From positions 1 through 48,282 of the forward strand of contig NZ_BAFB01000162.1 of assembly GCF_000248075.1 (NCBI RefSeq): 48,282 bases of DNA, read 5' to 3'. Both the position numbers and the translations under genes were made by a program. Shown piece by piece: positions 46,770 to 48,282 of this stretch; the first letter of the stretch is position 1; each line of letters begins with the position of its first letter. The notes beneath the pieces are model-generated. The model was given only the letters and a program-made list of their open reading frames with translations. It made no database searches and was not told the origin of the DNA. The stretch comes from Gordonia otitidis NBRC 100426. GTDB taxonomy: Bacteria > Actinomycetota > Actinomycetes > Mycobacteriales > Mycobacteriaceae.

Positions 46770-48077
46770 GTGACGCAACGAGACGACCGAAGTTCTGCCG
46801 AAGGCGTCTCAGAGCCGACGGCCACCTCGCCGGGCTCCGACGGTCCAGGCTCTGACACCGCGGGCTGGGAGGGCGTGCCGACAGGCAACGCCGAGACCGG
46901 CAGCACCGATCCCTACGACGCGTCCGCCGGCGAATCGGCAAGTCCCTACGACGAGACCACAGGACGCATCCCTGTGCAGCGCCGCCCGTCGTCCGACCGG
47001 GATGCGTTCTACGACAAGCACTCTCGTCGAATGACCCGCGTCGACGAGCTTGATGATCTCGACCCGGACGACGTGGAGACGCGTCGATTCCCGTCCACCC
47101 CGAACCCTCCGGCCGCGTCGTCGTCGCAACCTGCGGCACCGCAACCCGCGGCACCATCGAGCTCATCGGCAGGGACAGTGGGTGACACCGGACACCGACG
47201 TCGCCTCAGGCCCGCACCACAACGTGTGGAGGGTTCCGGTGTCGCCGGAGACCAGCAGGCGCGGACCACTCCGCAGCGGGTCGTCGAACCCGGTGCCCCC
47301 GTGGCCTCCGAGCGTCACGACACGGCGATCATCGAGACCGGGCGTGGCGACGCTGTTGACGACGGCGATGTCGGCACCTCGAGCGCGACGCCGAGCGCGG
47401 CCCTCGTGGACGGCCCGTCGTCGGCGACAGCAGGCGAGACGACAGCAGGCGAGACGACAGCAGGCGAGACGACAGCAGACGATCAGCACGCCACCGGTGT
47501 CGCACAGGCGCCCCGTGTTCGCCGCGGAACGCTCGATCTCGGTCTGCTACTCCTGCGTGTGGCTGTCGGAGCCGTCGTCATGGCACACGGTTTGTCGCAC
47601 CTGTTCGGCTGGTGGAACGGCACAGGACTCGACGGTTTCCAGAACGAGCTGCTCAATACGTCCAACCCTGCGATCGGTTTCGCAGCCGATGCGGCCAAGC
47701 CGCTGGCCGCGGGTATCGCGCTCGCCGAGACCATCGGCGGCCTGATGGTGATCGTGGGGCTGCTGACGCCCATCGGCGCGTCGGCGATACTCGCGGTGAT
47801 GTTGCTCGCAGCGGCGTTCAAGACGACCACGAGCGGAGGATTAGAGTTCTTCGCGAGCGCGAACGGCGTCGAATTCGAGCTGATGATGGCCGCTGCGGCC
47901 GCTGCACTCGTCCTGACCGGTCCCGGCCTCTACTCGCTGGACTATCCGCGAGGGTGGGCCCGACGACCGTTCGTGGGATCGGTCCTCTGGCTGGTGATCG
48001 GTGTCGCCGTCGCGTGCGTGATCTGGATTTTCTGCAACGGCACCGACCCGTTCAGCTCACCGGGCAACCCCCGGTAG
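46770..48077 (+). CDS. DoxX family membrane protein with long disordered N-terminus (Rv3005c-like)
   Basis: The 435-residue protein has about 245 residues of low-complexity, acidic, Ser/Pro/Thr-rich sequence, then a DoxX domain with four or more membrane helices (LDLGLLLLRVAVGAVVMAHGLSHLFGWW shown in part, IALAETIGGLMVIVGLLTP). In M. tuberculosis the DoxX homologue forms an oxidoreductase complex with SodA and SseA that answers thiol and oxidative stress; the same role here is inference. The N-terminus is much longer than in that homologue and contains three TAGET repeats. It is divergent from the LppZ-like gene by 82 bp. Confidence 0.88.
   Translation: MTQRDDRSSAEGVSEPTATSPGSDGPGSDTAGWEGVPTGNAETGSTDPYDASAGESASPYDETTGRIPVQRRPSSDRDAFYDKHSRRMTRVDELDDLDPDDVETRRFPSTPNPPAASSSQPAAPQPAAPSSSSAGTVGDTGHRRRLRPAPQRVEGSGVAGDQQARTTPQRVVEPGAPVASERHDTAIIETGRGDAVDDGDVGTSSATPSAALVDGPSSATAGETTAGETTAGETTADDQHATGVAQAPRVRRGTLDLGLLLLRVAVGAVVMAHGLSHLFGWWNGTGLDGFQNELLNTSNPAIGFAADAAKPLAAGIALAETIGGLMVIVGLLTPIGASAILAVMLLAAAFKTTTSGGLEFFASANGVEFELMMAAAAAALVLTGPGLYSLDYPRGWARRPFVGSVLWLVIGVAVACVIWIFCNGTDPFSSPGNPR
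47426..47478 (+). repeat. 15-bp tandem repeat in the DoxX gene
   Basis: GACAGCAGGCGAGAC is repeated at 47426-47440, 47441-47455 and 47456-47470, with a partial fourth copy to 47478. The three copies are identical, and each adds five residues (TAGET), so the reading frame is kept when copy number changes. It lies in the disordered N-terminal region. Confidence 0.85.
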
Positions 48078-48080
48078 TGC

Positions 48081-48113
48081 GGACTCGACCGGCGATTTCG
48101 GCCGGTCGAGTCC
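48081..48113. terminator. Bidirectional hairpin between the DoxX gene and ilvD
   Basis: A perfect 13-bp stem, GGACTCGACCGGC (48081-48093) with its complement at 48101-48113, encloses a 7-base loop between convergent genes. There is no T-run on either strand, but in GC-rich actinobacteria such hairpins can still terminate. Confidence 0.6.
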
Positions 48114-48122
48114 GAACGACGA

Positions 48123-48282
48123 TCAGTCGACCTTGCGGACGGCGCCCTGATCGGCGGACGTCGCGAGCTTCGCGTAGGCGCGTAGTGCGGTCGAGACCTT
48201 GCGGTCGCGGTCCCTGGGCTGCCATGGGCGCTCAGAGGCCTCCATCTTCGCGCGGCGCTCGGCGAGTACATCGTCGTCGACG
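48123..48282 (-). CDS. ilvD: Dihydroxy-acid dehydratase, C-terminal part
   Basis: The last 53 codons of a minus-strand gene run off the right edge. The tail reads [10 protein letters not shown], then [33 protein letters not shown], which matches the C-terminus of dihydroxy-acid dehydratase, an Fe-S enzyme of branched-chain amino acid synthesis. The catalytic part is outside the window. Stop TGA is at 48125-48123. Confidence 0.9.
   Translation of the reverse strand, partial: VDDDVLAERRAKMEASERPWQPRDRDRKVSTALRAYAKLATSADQGAVRKVD

Overview
This 48.3 kb window is a high-GC actinobacterial chromosome segment. Gene content and order follow the Mycobacterium tuberculosis Rv3039c-Rv3005c neighbourhood read as one block: echA17, two methyltransferases, a PQQ-type lipoprotein, an acyltransferase, GT4, GH57, methyltransferase, etfB-etfA, an acyltransferase pair, cysteine desulfurase, mnmA, MetE-like, ligA, ACT protein, gatC-gatA, pfkA, gatB, an LppZ-like lipoprotein, a DoxX protein, then ilvD. 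Several non-mycobacterial insertions suggest a related genus of Mycobacteriales such as Gordonia or Williamsia; the genus is inference. The window is almost fully coding, with no RNA gene, insertion sequence, phage gene or CRISPR array seen, and no gene-free gap above 300 bp.

Region 1 (1-12.4 kb) carries the 3' end of an enoyl-CoA hydratase gene, two methyltransferases, an inserted MFS transporter with a divergent GlxA-type regulator, a GH13 alpha-glucan enzyme, a beta-propeller lipoprotein, a hexapeptide acyltransferase, and the tight GT4/GH57/methyltransferase operon. The mycobacterial counterpart is tied to methylglucose lipopolysaccharide synthesis, so this is probably a locus for an acylated, methylated alpha-glucan.

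Region 2 (12.5-17.1 kb) has etfB-etfA, closed by a repeat element and a strong hairpin terminator, then an OlsB-like/OlsA-like acyltransferase pair and a GXWXG protein. Region 3 (17.2-23.9 kb) is accessory: a 14-TM exporter, a 1161-residue SARP/ATPase regulator and a berberine-bridge-type flavoprotein. Region 4 (24-31.4 kb) is housekeeping (cysteine desulfurase, MnmA, MetE-like protein, NAD-dependent DNA ligase) with an MFS transporter gene broken by one stop codon. Region 5 (31.4-35.6 kb) holds a LysR-SDR-SnoaL divergent unit, a macrodomain protein, an ACT protein and a monooxygenase-like membrane protein. Region 6 (35.7-48.3 kb) has gatC-gatA, a DUF389 protein, a membrane hydrolase with a secreted phospholipase A2, a NarL-type two-component system, pfkA, gatB, a lipoprotein, a DoxX protein with a long disordered N-terminus, and the ilvD 3' end.

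At least a dozen start codons here have a TANNNT hexamer ending 6-8 nt upstream, the signature of leaderless transcription; I used it to choose several starts. I found no clearly undescribed system. The best leads are the GH13/GlxA/MFS insertion in the glucan locus, the exporter-SARP-flavoprotein cluster, and the broken transporter.
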